Notes: generated from the sequence alone by a model not told the origin. Shown: positions 31,225 to 41,217, counted from the stretch's first letter. The stretch is 64,000 bases of DNA from Ailurus styani (GCA_002007465.1 LNAC01000340.1:270850-334849); one strand, 5' to 3'. Numbers and translations: made by a program.

Positions 31225-31390
31225 TGAGTCGGCTTCACACAGCATTAGGGCAAGCTCTTTATCTGCAAAATGAGGGAAAGCCCGTTGTGGGGTTGTTGGG
31301 GAGATTAAATGGGAATGTTTATGAAGCACCCAGCATCAGCTTAACAGATCACATCTGTTATTGCTGTTCTTATCATTATTATTGCAAGGC
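31225..31390 (+). mobile_element. MIR fragment, sense
   Basis: 'CTTTATCTGCAAAATGAGGG', 'GGGGTTGTTGGGGAGATTAAATGGG' and 'CAGCATCAGCTTAACAGATC' give the MIR 3' half. Confidence 0.7.
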
Positions 31391-31409
31391 CTTATCTCAT
31401 ACCAAGTTT

Positions 31410-31665
31410 ATGTGGCTTAGCTATAGGCTTTGGAGTCTCCCTGTGTTCACGCAAATCCCAGATCCATTGCTTCCTGGCAGTGTGATTCTGGGCAAGTTAT
31501 TTAACCCTTCTGTGCCTCAGTCATCTTGTGCATAAAATGGGGGTAATCATAGAAACCAGCTCATGGGAAGCTCACAAAGATGAAAGGAAATCACGTGTGC
31601 AAAGTACTTAGCCCCATAGCCAGTGCTCACTAAAGGTGACTATCGCCACCGTGATGACCATGACC
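31410..31665 (+). mobile_element. MIR SINE, sense, full length
   Basis: 'GGCTTTGGAGTCTCCCTG', 'CAGTGTGATTCTGGGCAAGTTATTTAACCC', 'CTGTGCCTCAGTCATC', 'TAAAATGGGGGTAATCATAG' and 'GCAAAGTACTTAGCCCCATAGCCAGTGCTCACTAAA'. This is one of the clearest copies in the window. Confidence 0.92.
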
Positions 31666-32539
31666 ATGACCACCACAGCCTCCTTGTTCTGAAGTGCTCG
31701 TGCAGTCTGGCCTCATGCCAGGCCCACAGAAGGGCTCCACAAATCTCTGTGCTAACTGACTTTCAAGTTCCCACCCCTTGTTTCTCAGGGAAGCTTTCGC
31801 TTCTCCCAAAACACTTGCTCAGAGGACTTCTCTACTCTCAAAAAACAGTTCTAAACGTAAGAGAAATCACAGGAGGGCCCAGAATGCATTCAAGATAGTT
31901 TTAGTCATTGAATATTAAACTAATATTAAAATCTCACTTCTTTCAAAAGCATTAATGAAAGTAAGACTTCCATTTTTCTGCAAATAAAAAGTCCGTGCAA
32001 AATGTACAAAGATTTGCAGGATTGGCAAAGCCCCACCCAGTCCTCTGCTGAAGGGATTTTTAAACTGAAGCTGACTGAAGTCTTACAGTTCTCCCCAGGG
32101 GCCCCCAAAGGGAAACAACCAACAGGAAGGCTTCCGACTCTTCTCCCATTTAGACCATCTTCTCTTGGGACACCCTCTTCTTGGCCCCAACCAAGAATGC
32201 AAGATCACATGGAAGTCTCCAGAGAAACCCTGGCTCTGGTTGTCCCTCCTTATTTATTCATTAGCAACTTGAAGTCTAGCTGATTTTGGAATCAGGCCAG
32301 GAGGGGAACACGACCTAGCTCCCCTTGCTAGGTTCCTGGCCCCAGGCCTAGTTTATTTTCTTTCTCTGGAGGCTTCAGGGCTGCTGTGAATCTCTGAGGT
32401 TGGAGTTTCAGTGTCCCTCACCTCCTCAGCTTCTCTACTCTCAAAGCTGTCTTGCTTTTTCAAGACAAATAGAAAGTAGAAAGTTGATTATTCAGAAGCC
32501 ATAAGAGTCAAGGGTTTGGAAACCAAGGATAGGGGTGCG
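31666..32539. other. Unique stretch, nothing firmly recognised
   Basis: A weak L2 trace occurs at 31680-31770 ('gccaggcccacagaagggctccacaaa'). 31890-32100 is AT-rich unique sequence. No exon recognised. Confidence 0.4.
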
Positions 32540-32972
32540 TCTTTGTTTCCCAGAGCTGCTATAACAACCCCCCACAAACTCAGTGGCTTAAAATAACGGA
32601 ATCTATTCTCTCCTAGCCTGGAGGCCCGAACTCTGAAATCAAGGTGTCAGCTGGGTTGTTCTCTCTGGAGGCTTGGAGAGAGAATCCATCCCAGGCCTGT
32701 CCCAGCTTCTGATGGCTCTTCGAAGCCTTGGAGGTCCGGGGCTTAGAGCTGTATCCCTCGTCCCTGCCTCCATCTGCAGGGGGCCTCTTCCCCCTTTGTC
32801 TGTTCTCTGTCCGTCCTCTTTTCTTTTTATAAGAACATATTGGATTAGGCGCCCTCCCTAGTCCAGTATGACCTCATCTTAACTAATTACACCTGCAAAG
32901 CCCCTAAGGTCACTTTCTAAGGTTCCAGGTGGACACAGATTTTGGGTGGGACAGTACTTATCCCCTTACAGG
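32540..32972 (+). mobile_element. LTR-type repeat (MaLR/MLT-like), solo
   Basis: Second copy of the family at 1940-2410, with clearer landmarks: 'GAGCTGCTATAACAACCCCCC', 'CTCAGTGGCTTAAAATAACGG', 'AATCAAGGTGTCAGCTGGG', 'CAGTATGACCTCATCTTAACTAATTACACC' and 'GATTTTGGGTGGGACAG'. No internal region. Confidence 0.85.
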
Positions 32973-33169
32973 GGGCAAGGGCTTAAAGAAATTATTTAGT
33001 GCTTTCCCCCACTGGGATCCTCTCTCAGTGCCTCACCTAGGCCATGGTCCCCCAGTATAGCCCGGAAAAAGGAGCAACACTGTGGCCCCTCTGTGGGACA
33101 ATGTGGAATCTTGAAACCATTTTCCCAGCCAGTGTGTGTGATCTCATGACTACCACGGAGGGGGACTGG
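32973..33169. other. Short unique stretch
   Basis: Nothing recognised. Confidence 0.4.
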
Positions 33170-33305
33170 GCTTCCTCATCTTCCAATGATGAAATGGCTC
33201 AGAGAGGTTAGGCCACTTGCCTAAGGTCACACATCTGCTAAGTGGAGAGTGGGGCCTAGATCCCAGGCCTTCTCCCCCAAATCCAAGGCTCTTTCTGTCT
33301 CTTTT
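33170..33305 (-). mobile_element. MIR SINE, antisense
   Basis: 'AATGATGAAATGGCTCAGAGAGGTTAGGCCACTTGCC' and 'AAGGTCACACATCTGCTAAGTGG' are the reverse core. Confidence 0.85.
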
Positions 33306-33591
33306 CCTTACCAGGGAAGATACAGGGCTAGTGAGTTTGCAAGAGAAAACAGGTGGCCTGAAAACCTGTTGGGGGTTTGGGGAGAAACTGCTTCTGAAGA
33401 AAGTAGGAGAGTGTAAGGAAGTGCTCCCAGAACGCCATAGCAGGGCCCTGGCCAGGGTGGAAGAAACAGCTTGTTTTCCCCCAACATGAAAAAAATCAAG
33501 AGAAGCCCAGGTTTGGTGGTCTCCCTTCCTGCAGTTCCTCTGCATTAGCTCTCCTCTCCTGCCGCAGGCTCCTTGTGCTAATTCTGTCTTT

Positions 33592-33787
33592 TTTTTTTTT
33601 TTAAGATTTTATTTATTTATTTGACAGAGAGATTACAAGTAGGCAGAGAGGCAGGCAGAGAGAGAGAGAGGAGGAAGCAGGCTCCCTGCCGAGCAGAGAG
33701 CCCGATGCGGGCCTCGATCCCAGGACCCTGAGATCATGACCTGAGCCGAAGGCAGAGGCTTTAACCCACTGAGCCACCCAGGCGCCC
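33592..33787 (-). mobile_element. CAN SINE, young mustelid-type, antisense, perfect TSD
   Basis: Poly-T, 'AAGATTTTATTTATTTATT', 'GGCAGAGAGGCAGGCAGAG', an (AG) slip, then the head ending 'GCCACCCAGGCGCCC'. An identical 14 bp repeat CTAATTCTGTCTTT flanks it at 33578-33591 and 33788-33801. Confidence 0.97.
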
Positions 33788-34019
33788 CTAATTCTGTCTT
33801 TATCCGCAGGGCAGCTTTGCCATCTGCGGAGAGATGAAAGCGAGCTGGGACAGGTGTCTGGAGCTCGGGGGGGATGAGCTCAGCACACCTGCAGGGGGCA
33901 CTCAGAGGGTAGGCTGCCTCGCCGGACACCCCAGCACGTAGGGCTGGGCCCCAGGAAAGTGCAGGCAGAGCCCAGTCTGTTTAATCAATGGCTATAAGCT
34001 AGAGTTTGAGAGCTAGCCT

Positions 34020-34378
34020 CGGTGTGCCCACCCACCTTGGGGCTGCTGCACCTGCCGTTCCCTCTGTCCAGAACATTCTTCCCCCAGATGGGCACATGGG
34101 CGCTTCCTCATTTGCTTCAAGTTCTGCTCTGTGTATGACCAGCCTTCTTAAAATCCGCGCCCCCAGCACTCCCTAGCTCTCTCCCTGCATTCTTCTCCAA
34201 CATCTTATGTATTTTAGTTTTTAGTTTTGTTTATAGCCTATCCCTCTACGTCCTAGGGTCCAGGAGAGCAGGGATTTTCACCTGTTTTGTTCACTGTTGA
34301 ATCCTTAGTGTCTGCCATGTTACTCAGACCTCAGTAAATATTTGTTAAATAAGTTGATATGTAAATGAATGAAGTTAC
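34020..34378 (+). mobile_element. L2 LINE 3' part, sense
   Basis: 'CTGCACCTGCCGTTCCCTCTGTCCAGAAC', 'GAGAGCAGGGATTTTCACCTGTTTTGTTCACTG' and 'TCAGTAAATATTTGTTAAATAAG' are in the right order. A short further L2 3' piece ('CCCAGTGCCTGGCACAGACTGGG') lies at 34750-34785. Confidence 0.88.
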
Positions 34379-34384
34379 TACAAG

Positions 34385-34615
34385 ATTCAGCACGGTAATG
34401 TGAGGCTCTGGATTCAGATTCTCTAGAATCAAATCTCACTCCTCACTGCCTGGCATGGGATCTTGGGCATATTACTTAAATGTCTCTGGGCATCAGTCTT
34501 CTCATCTGTCAAATGGGGGTAATAAGAATGCCTATCCCACAGGGTTATGAGGAGGTCAGCTGAGTGAATCTCAAGTGCCAGTCTTCCATGTATATGTCAA
34601 CTATCATGATTATTG
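34385..34615 (+). mobile_element. MIR SINE, sense, near full length
   Basis: 'GGCTCTGGATTCAGATTC', 'GGATCTTGGGCATATTACTTAAATGTCTCTGGG', 'TTCTCATCTGTCAAATGGGGGTAATAAG' and 'CCACAGGGTTATGAGG'. Confidence 0.9.
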
Positions 34616-34984
34616 GACTTTTATTAGTATTTGGGGAAGAACATTACAAAGTTGTGCAGGAGTGAATGAGGTGAGGGAAACATGCACCCACCTCTCCCCA
34701 TCCTCAGGAGCCTTAAGAATTTCAAGGTCTCCACTGAGCTACCAGTGTTTATCCCAGTGCCTGGCACAGACTGGGCCTTTGGGAGGCAGCCGATAAAGAG
34801 AACTTGCATCATTCTCCAGGGCTGCTGACAAAGCATGGTTCCGTGTTCCACGGCCCCATGCATGGGAGGCAGCAGATAACTCCGTGGTGAGGGGAGCAGG
34901 GAGGGTAGAGTGTGTCCAGAAGAGGTGGGTTGTCTGTTGGCTTTCTGTCACTTTTGCCTGGCCATGGAGGCTCCCTCAGACATC

Positions 34985-35062
34985 TGGGGTTCAAGTTCTG
35001 GCTCTGTCCCCAGCTGGCCTGACCATGCCAAGTTTCCACCTTGAGGACTTTCAGAAGGAGTT
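34985..35062 (+). mobile_element. MIR fragment, sense, overlapping a candidate exon
   Basis: 'GGGGTTCAAGTTCTGGCTCTGTC' then a degraded 'tggcctgaccatgccaagtttccacct' follow the MIR 5' core. The downstream part runs into splice-like signals discussed as a finding. Confidence 0.55.
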
Positions 35063-35154
35063 GTATCCTGCCAGATTCCATCCTGACCCATTAGGTAAGT
35101 ATTGATGGGGCTGCTGTTCTGGGTCCAACCTGCTGCCAACTGCCTGAAGGGTGT

Positions 35155-35270
35155 TAGATCTTGGGCTTAGCACCGACTGTGCTCCAGTCCCAACTCTGCC
35201 CCTGCTTGCTGAGGGTGACCTTATGCAAGTCGCTCAATTTCTCTCACCCCATTCTCTTCATCTGTCAGAT

Positions 35271-35321
<51 letters not shown>

Positions 35322-35400
35322 CACCGCACAGAGGAGTGTGACAATGGAGCAACAGAGCCTGTATAAAACACCCACAGTGGTGCCTGGTGTAGAGCAGGGG
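35155..35400 (+). mobile_element. MIR SINE, sense, interrupted by a CA repeat
   Basis: 'TCCCAACTCTGCCCCTGC', 'GGGTGACCTTATGCAAGTCGCTCAATTTCTC', 'CTTCATCTGTCAGAT', then the CA microsatellite, then the MIR-like end 'AACACCCACAGTGGTGCCTGG'. Confidence 0.75.
35275..35318. repeat. (AC)22 microsatellite inside a MIR
   Basis: Forty-four bases of uninterrupted AC/CA at the position where MIR normally has its A-rich 'aaaatggggataata' segment. Confidence 0.97.
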
Positions 35401-35504
35401 CTCTGGACACAGTGCTTCCCTTCTCATCCAGCCTGGCAGGGAGGGGGAGAATGGGGGGAGGAAGGGAATGAAGACAGCAGGAGTGAACAGTCACCACATT
35501 TTTG

Positions 35505-35705
35505 CACCTAACCTTGTGCAAAGTTAAAAGCTTCGCCCATTTCAATCTCCTTATTATTCCCATTTTACAGAAGAAATTGAGGCTTGGCAAGGACAAGCAA
35601 GCTTCCCAAGGTCACGCAGACCCTAATGGGCAGAGCAGGAACTCAAACCCATTTCTTTCTGTTGTGAAAGCCTTGGTTGTTACTGTAACACACTGCTTGC
35701 CTCTC
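35505..35705 (-). mobile_element. MIR SINE, antisense
   Basis: 'CCTTATTATTCCCATTTTACAGAAGAAATTGAGGC', 'CAAGGTCACGCAGACCC' and 'AGAGCAGGAACTCAAACCC' form the reverse MIR core and 5' part. Confidence 0.9.
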
Positions 35706-35989
35706 ACAGAGTGAGCAATGAGCCACCGGTTCCCTCAGCCCACTCGGCCAAGCAGGAAGGTACAGGTGGAGGAACAGGGCAGGACGCCTGGCACACAGCA
35801 AGCAGCTGAGGCCATGCCTCCAGGACAACTGTGGGTGACATTGCAGCTTTTTATCAAGCCATGTTCTTGCTGTCTGCCCAGAAAGACTCTGCTCCTGGGC
35901 AGGGAGTGGGACAGCTCTGAGTTCACAGAATCCTTTCTGCTCTAACCAGATTGAACACTGTGAATCTCTACCCAGAGACCCCATCCATT

Positions 35990-36340
35990 AGTTGATTAAA
36001 AGCCATAGATCAGCCTGCCTGGGACCCGCCAGTGCCATTATGAATAAGAAGTGTCAGGAAATCTTTCGGCATAACCAATGTCTCCGAAATTGCCATGGTG
36101 ACAGTTAATAAAACTTCGGAGTCTCTCTTTTGGCAGGCTGGCTCTGCCGCCAGGCAGCAACATTTGGGACAGCCTTGGAAACCATTTGTATTTAAATGAG
36201 CCGTGAGTACCATATCTCAAAGTTCCACACCCTCTTATTTAAAACAACCACTGCCATCAAAAATGAGTTTGTCAAACAATTACTCCCAGCCAACAGAAGC
36301 GGCTGTGAACAGCATTCAGGGCATCCAGGATTAATGAGAG
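35990..36340. promoter_or_regulatory. Candidate conserved non-coding block with RFX-like site
   Basis: Unique sequence unlike the repeat-rich neighbours. ATTGCCATGGTGAC at 36089-36102 (reverse complement GTCACCATGGCAAT) matches the RFX X-box pattern GTNRCC-N2-RGYAAC at all but the last base. An ACCAATG NF-Y-like word lies 11 bp upstream (36073-36079). An acceptor-like TTTTGGCAG (36129-36137) and donor-like GCCGTGAGTA (36201-36210) are also present, but the 66 bp between them has no persuasive coding content. Function is inferred from motifs only. Confidence 0.25.
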
Positions 36341-36359
36341 GCAGTAAGACTGACCACCT

Positions 36360-36545
36360 TAGTGGGCATAGACATGGTTACTAGCTAAACTGCTCAAGTT
36401 CAAATCCAAGCTCCATCACCCCCTCTATCTGTGTGAACTTGGGTAAGTTGCATAACCTCTCTGTGCTTCAGTCTCTTCACATATAAAATGGGGATAAAGC
36501 TTAGTAACTCTTTCAAGGGGCTGTTGTCAGGATTCAGTGTTACTA
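36360..36545 (+). mobile_element. MIR SINE, sense
   Basis: 'TGTGTGAACTTGGGTAAGTTGCATAACCTCTCTGTGCTTCAGTC' and 'ATAAAATGGGGATAAAGC' are strong core matches. Confidence 0.9.
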
Positions 36546-36547
36546 TT

Positions 36548-36892
36548 GATCTCTTCGTCATTTTGGGCCACTATAACAAAGTACTCTATACTGGGTGGCT
36601 TATGAACAACAGAAATTTAAAATCTCACAGTTCTGGAGGCTAGGAGGTTCAAGATCAGGCACTGGCAGATTCAGTATCTGGTTTTCATTATGCTGGGTTT
36701 TTACTATAACCTCACGTGGCAGTGGGAACAAGGGAACTCTCCGGGGTTTCTTATAAGGGCACTAATCCCATTCATGAGGACTCCACCCCCATGACATAAT
36801 GACCTCCTAAAGGTCCTGCCTCCAAACACCACTGCATAAGGGGTGAGGCTAAATAAATTTTGCAGGGGACGCAAACATTCAATCTAGAGCAA
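36548..36892 (+). mobile_element. LTR-type repeat (MaLR-like), solo
   Basis: 'CACTATAACAAAGTACTCTATACTGGGTGGCTTATGAACAACAG', 'TCTCACAGTTCTGGAGGCTAGG', 'ACCTCACGTGGCAGTGGG' and 'CATGAGGACTCCACCCCCATGACATAATGACCTCC' mark it as a relative of the 1940 and 32540 elements but a different subfamily. It ends near 'ACATTCAATCTAGAGC'. Confidence 0.8.
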
Positions 36893-36949
36893 TGGAAAAG
36901 GCTTAAGAATTGTCCTGGCATGTGTGTAATGCATACTCATTTTCTTACT

Positions 36950-37442
36950 AAACATTTATTATACACTGTGTCTCCAATTTCTCATGCCACTCTGACCCAT
37001 CCTCTCTAACCCATACCCTTCCACACTGACTCTGCGCTGGATCTGAGGACTTTGTTTGGCCCCAAGAATGCAGTAGACATAATGGTGCTCTGGTTCGTTT
37101 GGCCCCAAGAATGCAGTAGACATCATGGAGCCTAGACCTAAAGATCTTGTTAACTTCTTCTCCCTCTCTTGGTGCCCTAGAATAGCCATGTGAATGAACC
37201 TGACTAGCCTGCTTCAGGGTGACAGATTGTGAAGGAGAACCCAGCTGACTCCCATAACTGTGAGAGCCCAGCACAGAAAACAGAACCAACTCCCCTGACC
37301 TATAGCTGACTGAGAGGATGCATGAGAAATCCTAGTGGAGACTGGAAGAACCATCCATATGTGCCCCAAACATAAATGCTTAGTGTTTAAGTCATTTGAG
37401 TTTTGGGGTGGTTTGTTACACAGAAATACCTAACGGATACAG
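36950..37442 (+). mobile_element. MLT1-like LTR 3' part
   Basis: The right end 'TTAAGTCATTTGAGTTTTGGGGTGGTTTGTTACACAG' to 'TAACGGATAC' is a typical MaLR LTR ending, preceded by 'AATAGCCATGTGAATGAACC'. The 5' limit is uncertain. It contains an internal 43 bp-period duplication (37055-37123). Confidence 0.65.
37055..37123. repeat. Tandem duplication, period 43 bp
   Basis: An identical 26-base word beginning TTTGGCCCCAAGAATGC and ending GTAGACAT occurs at 37055-37080 and 37098-37123, with 17 bp between the copies. Confidence 0.95.
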
Positions 37443-37484
37443 GACCCACTACATACTGAGAACTGAGTGCAATACTGCTCACCC

Positions 37485-37645
37485 CTCCCAGGGTTCACTG
37501 TCCAGCAGAAGAAAACAAGGCCAAAAAGTAATCCCATCACAACTGGGCCTTGTGGGATCACCCACTGAGATGGAAGAGGGCACTCCAGGCAGCAAGACCG
37601 GCATAGGCAAAAGCCAAGAGGTGAAGAAAAACCATGAATCCAACC
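37485..37645 (-). mobile_element. L2 LINE fragment, antisense
   Basis: 'GGGCACTCCAGGCAGCAAGACCGGCATAGGCAAAAGCC' is the reversed L2 landmark normally reading 'ggcattccaggcagagggaacagcatgtgcaaaggcc'. Confidence 0.75.
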
Positions 37646-37799
37646 CTTCTTTGGGTATGGAGACAAATGCAAATGTTCAAGTATTTCTTCCCCTACTGTG
37701 ATTCTCCAATGAGCAGGGGATCTGAGCATCCCATCCCTTAACAAGGAGGAAGAACATGTACCACAAAACCTTCTCCATGTCAAATGCAGGAGCATGGCT

Positions 37800-37925
37800 T
37801 TAGATGGATCCATGTCATCATCTCCACAACTGAAGGAGGTAAGATTTTTCAGAGAGGCGAGGAGACCAAGAGATTTGCCTGAGACCATACAGTTCAGAAG
37901 TGGTACCGATGCCTCTCCCAGACAT
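37800..37925 (-). mobile_element. MIR fragment, antisense
   Basis: 'CATCTCCACAACTGAAGGAG', 'GAGACCAAGAGATTTGCCTGAGACCATACAGTTCAGAAGTGG' is a degraded reverse MIR core. Confidence 0.55.
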
Positions 37926-38784
37926 GAGGCACCACGACCCAGCTTTAGAAGCAGAGGAAGAGCAGCTCAAACCACTCACTAGGTTTTGTGGGGGGTTTTC
38001 TGCCCCTCACTAACTTTGTGACCTCAGGCTAAATACAACCCACCTGCAGATAAGGTGACATCCCCCAAGAGCTGAAGAATCAGTAGCCATTTGTTATATT
38101 ACTTATTATAATTCAAAATAATCTAATTTCACAGAGAAATAATATTAACAAATACTAGAGGAAAGGGGGGAGTAAAGGAAAGCAGTGAAAATGCATCCCC
38201 TCCCCCAGCACAGGGCCTAGAGTTCAGAGGTCAAGTGCTGCTGCCTCCTCCTGCCCCAGGAAGGATACCAGTCACACAAGGGCCGGCCTTCCCACCTCCA
38301 ACCTGGCCTCTGCCTACAGGACCAGGGCCTGCCCAACAGGTGGAGGACAATCCCCCAGGGGAGCTTCACAGCTGAACTGCTCCCTAAGACATGCAGGCTG
38401 CACAAAGTCTGTCCCCACTGGGCTCCTTGCACATCTGAGCTCCTGATGCCTCTAAGGAAGGTTCTCCAGACATTTTCTCAGAAATCGAGGGTAGAACCAC
38501 ATTTGCCTTGAAATGGTAGGCTTCCTACTTAGGAACAGGGCCTCTCATGCTTGGTGCTCTCAGAGCATGCTCTCAGAGCATGATGTTCTGCTGCCATTGA
38601 CTTGAATTTCTTAATGCTTTTTACCCAGGGACCCCTACCTTTTCATTTTTCACCATGGCCTACAAATCACTTAGACTTTCCTGGTTGTGGCCTGTTCCAA
38701 GTGTGGATGCTGGGTATCCCCAATCAGATCTGCAACAGCAGAGATCAAAGCTGCAGCCCCCTTTGGTCAGATAGACTTGGGTAC
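37926..38784. other. Unique stretch, nothing recognised
   Basis: Holds a possible MIR trace at 38005-38060 and a 13 bp direct duplication (CTCTCAGAGCATG) near 38557-38582. No exon recognised. Confidence 0.4.
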
Positions 38785-38885
38785 ATATTCATTCAACAAG
38801 CATTTAGGAGCACCTACTGTGTGCCTGGCACAGGGCTCTGTGCTGGGGGTACATAAAATGAATGAAACAAAGATGACCTTTAAGA
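38785..38885 (-). mobile_element. L2 LINE 3' end, antisense
   Basis: 'ATTCATTCAACAAGCATTTAGGAGCACCTACTGTGTGCCTGGCACAGGG', then 'TGCTGGGGGTACATAAAATG' is the reversed L2 3' end. Confidence 0.85.
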
Positions 38886-38929
38886 ACTCTGCATATCCCG
38901 AATGCACTCTTGATTTCCCTTAGTCCTGC

Positions 38930-39835
38930 TCCCTTCCTCCTGCCCCTGTACTTCACCCACTCAGTCAACAGTGCCACCATCCTCTCAGTCTCTCCAGCTG
39001 GAAATCCAGGAGTCATCAAAATTCCTCTAAGTCACTCAGCCCTGCATACGGAACAACAGGAAGTTCCACAGGTTTCACTGTCAAAGCTTAGCTCCAATCC
39101 ATGCATGTCTCTCTATCCCCACTGGTATCCCTTCTCCAGGCTACCTTCTCCTCTCATCTGGGAGCTCCAACAGCTCTCAGCTGGTCTTTCTACCTCCATT
39201 CTTGTCCCATTCTTCCAGAAGAATTAACACATAAAAAAATCATATCACTCCCTGTTTAAAACCCTCCAATCACTTCCTATTGCCCTTAGTATAACGTTCC
39301 TGCTCCTAACCTTGGCCTCAAGCCCCAGGGTCTCCCAATATCACCTTCTGTTGCTCCCCCTTGTTCATGATTATATAGCCAACTGGGCTTCCTTTCAATT
39401 CCCTGAGTACAGCAAGCTCTTTCCTGCCACAGGGCCTTTGCACATGCTGTTCCCTAGACCCAGACCACTTTCTGTGGTCCTGGATCCTGCTGTGCCTTTC
39501 TCTCCTTTTAGTTCTTAATAGAAATACACAGCTTCCAAGAAGACTTCACTGCCACTCTGTGTAAAGGTTTTTCAGCCCTACCCTATTACCCTGTATCCCA
39601 TCTTGGCTTTTTTCAACCATCACCTATCACAATGGGTGATTATGTTGTTGATACATCTTTCTAAATTTTTAAGAGTCTCCCTCCATGACCCACCCCTAGA
39701 GACTGTAAGCTCCATGAGGGCAGGGATATTTTCATCTGTCTGAGTCGCTCTTAACCCTAGTACCAAACACCGTGCCTGGCACATAATTGGGGTTCATGAC
39801 TTGCTTGCCAAATGAATGAATGAGTGGATGAACCA
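38930..39835 (+). mobile_element. L2 LINE, longest sense copy (about 0.9 kb)
   Basis: All usual landmarks occur in order: 'GCTCCAATCCATGCATG', 'CAGCTCTCAGCTGGTCTTTC', 'TATCACTCCCTGTTTAAAACCCTCC', 'CAGGGCCTTTGCACATGCTGTTCCC', 'AGACTGTAAGCTCCATGAGGGCAGGG', 'GTGCCTGGCACATAATTGG' and 'AAATGAATGAATGAGTGG'. Only the 3' kilobase is present. It lies back to back with the antisense L2 end at 38785, so the two 3' ends point outward. Confidence 0.93.
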
Positions 39836-39974
39836 ATAAAGAGCTTGCAGCCCTGGGCAGGAGGCAGAGAAATAAAGCTACAGTTATGATCCAGCCTATA
39901 GCATGGATGCTGCAGGTGCACAAAAGAGTCACCATCTTTATCAAGATGGGGGGTCAAGGGTTAATAATGGTTTG

Positions 39975-40090
39975 GCTATTCCAGTTTGGCTATGGTGTAA
40001 GTGTATATAAAGTGTTTAGCTCTATGCCTGGCATGCCAAAAACACTCAATACCTGTTAGCTATTGTTATTGTATCGTTATTATTATCCAA
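39975..40090 (+). mobile_element. MIR 3' end, sense
   Basis: 'TATAAAGTGTTTAGCTCTATGCCTGGCATGCCAAAAACACTCAATACC', then 'GTTAGCTATTGTTATTGT' is the MIR 3' end. Confidence 0.7.
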
Positions 40091-40239
40091 TATATTGAGG
40101 GTTGGGCAGAGTCTTGAGGGGCAAATGGGATTGAAACAGAGAGGGTGGACATCGCAGCAGAGAGGCCATGGAAAGCAGGAGGCAGGACAGATCACGTGCA
40201 TCTGGCTGTCTGGGAGGAGCGCTGGGTGGGTGGAGAGCA

Positions 40240-40400
40240 CTGAGGGGTGCAGCTAGGGCTCAGATCCTAAAGCCTTGTCAGCCATGCTAAGGGGGAATGG
40301 GAAACCCCTGGAGAATTGAAGCAAGACACGATCTGTTTTTGACAGTGCATTGTGCTGGTTGTGCGGAAGATGAATTAGAAGGGGCCAGGAGAAGATAGTT
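40240..40400 (-). mobile_element. L2 LINE fragment, antisense
   Basis: 'GGGAATGGGAAACCCCTGGAGAATTGAAGCAAGACACGATCTG' and 'TGTGCTGGTTGTGCGGAAGATG' match the reversed upstream L2 segment. Confidence 0.65.
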
Positions 40401-40952
40401 ATTTCTGAACTCCAGGGAGCTCATCCATCCATTTCATGCAGCCCTCAGAAGGGCTCGGTATCACGTTACAGCAGCGGGAGGGTGACGGGGTGTCGCTGAC
40501 AACCCTACCTTCAGTGTGCTGTAAACGGGCTCACCTTTGGAGTCTCAGCCTCCAGCTGAAAGAGAAATGAGGTTTCCAGCTCACATTTTGCAAGGAGGAG
40601 GGCAAAAAGATGCATCAAAGTGCACCAACCTCATCCCAAATTAAGTTGTGAACAAGAGAAAGAAAATCTGTCCTCTATGGGGCCATATTCTTCTTGCTTT
40701 AATGCCACTTCTTTCAAACCTATCAAAGCAAAACGTGCTCTGCACAGTGGTTGCGTCATATCTTGGGGCTGCTATGTGGAGTCCATCTGCTTTGGAAAAG
40801 GGCACCATTTAGTTCTAATGTTGAATTCCTTGATCTGAGAATCTTCAGAGTCATTTTATATTCTCTCTCTCTCTTTTTTTAAGTTATATGTGTCCTAACC
40901 CCGTGGGGGAATTCAAATATTCTTCTGCTTTCTTATGGGAAGCGATGGAAGT
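40401..40952. other. Unique stretch, nothing recognised
   Basis: No repeat or exon seen. A TC/T-rich run (40861-40883) precedes the purine tract. Confidence 0.4.
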
Positions 40953-41018
40953 GGGAAGGAAGGAAGAAAGGAAGGAAGGAAGGAAGGAAGGAAGGAAGGA
41001 AGGAAGGAAAGGGGGGAG

Positions 41019-41064
<46 letters not shown>

Positions 41065-41217
41065 GGAAGGGGGAGGGAGGGGAGGAGGGAGAAAGGAAGG
41101 CAGGAAGGAGGAAGGAAAGAGAGAGGAAGAAGGAAGGAAGCGAGGAAGAGAGGGAGGGAAGGAGGGAAAGAAGATGGGAAAGAAGGAGGGAGGGGGGAAG
41201 AGAGAGAGAGAGAGAAA
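40953..41217. repeat. Long purine tract: (GGAA)n, (GAAA)n and variants
   Basis: About 265 bp almost purely G/A on the plus strand. 40953-41100 is 148 bases with no pyrimidine: about 11 GGAA units, a G-rich gap, about 11 GAAA units, then GGGA/GGAA mixtures. The tail is (GA)n. Long Glu/Lys/Gly frames on this strand are artefacts of the repeat. Confidence 0.97.

Noticed and set aside
36138..36203. 66-nt exon between TTTTGGCAG and GTGAGTA
   Set aside because: Two of three frames have stops and the third has no recognisable content. I prefer a non-coding reading of this block.
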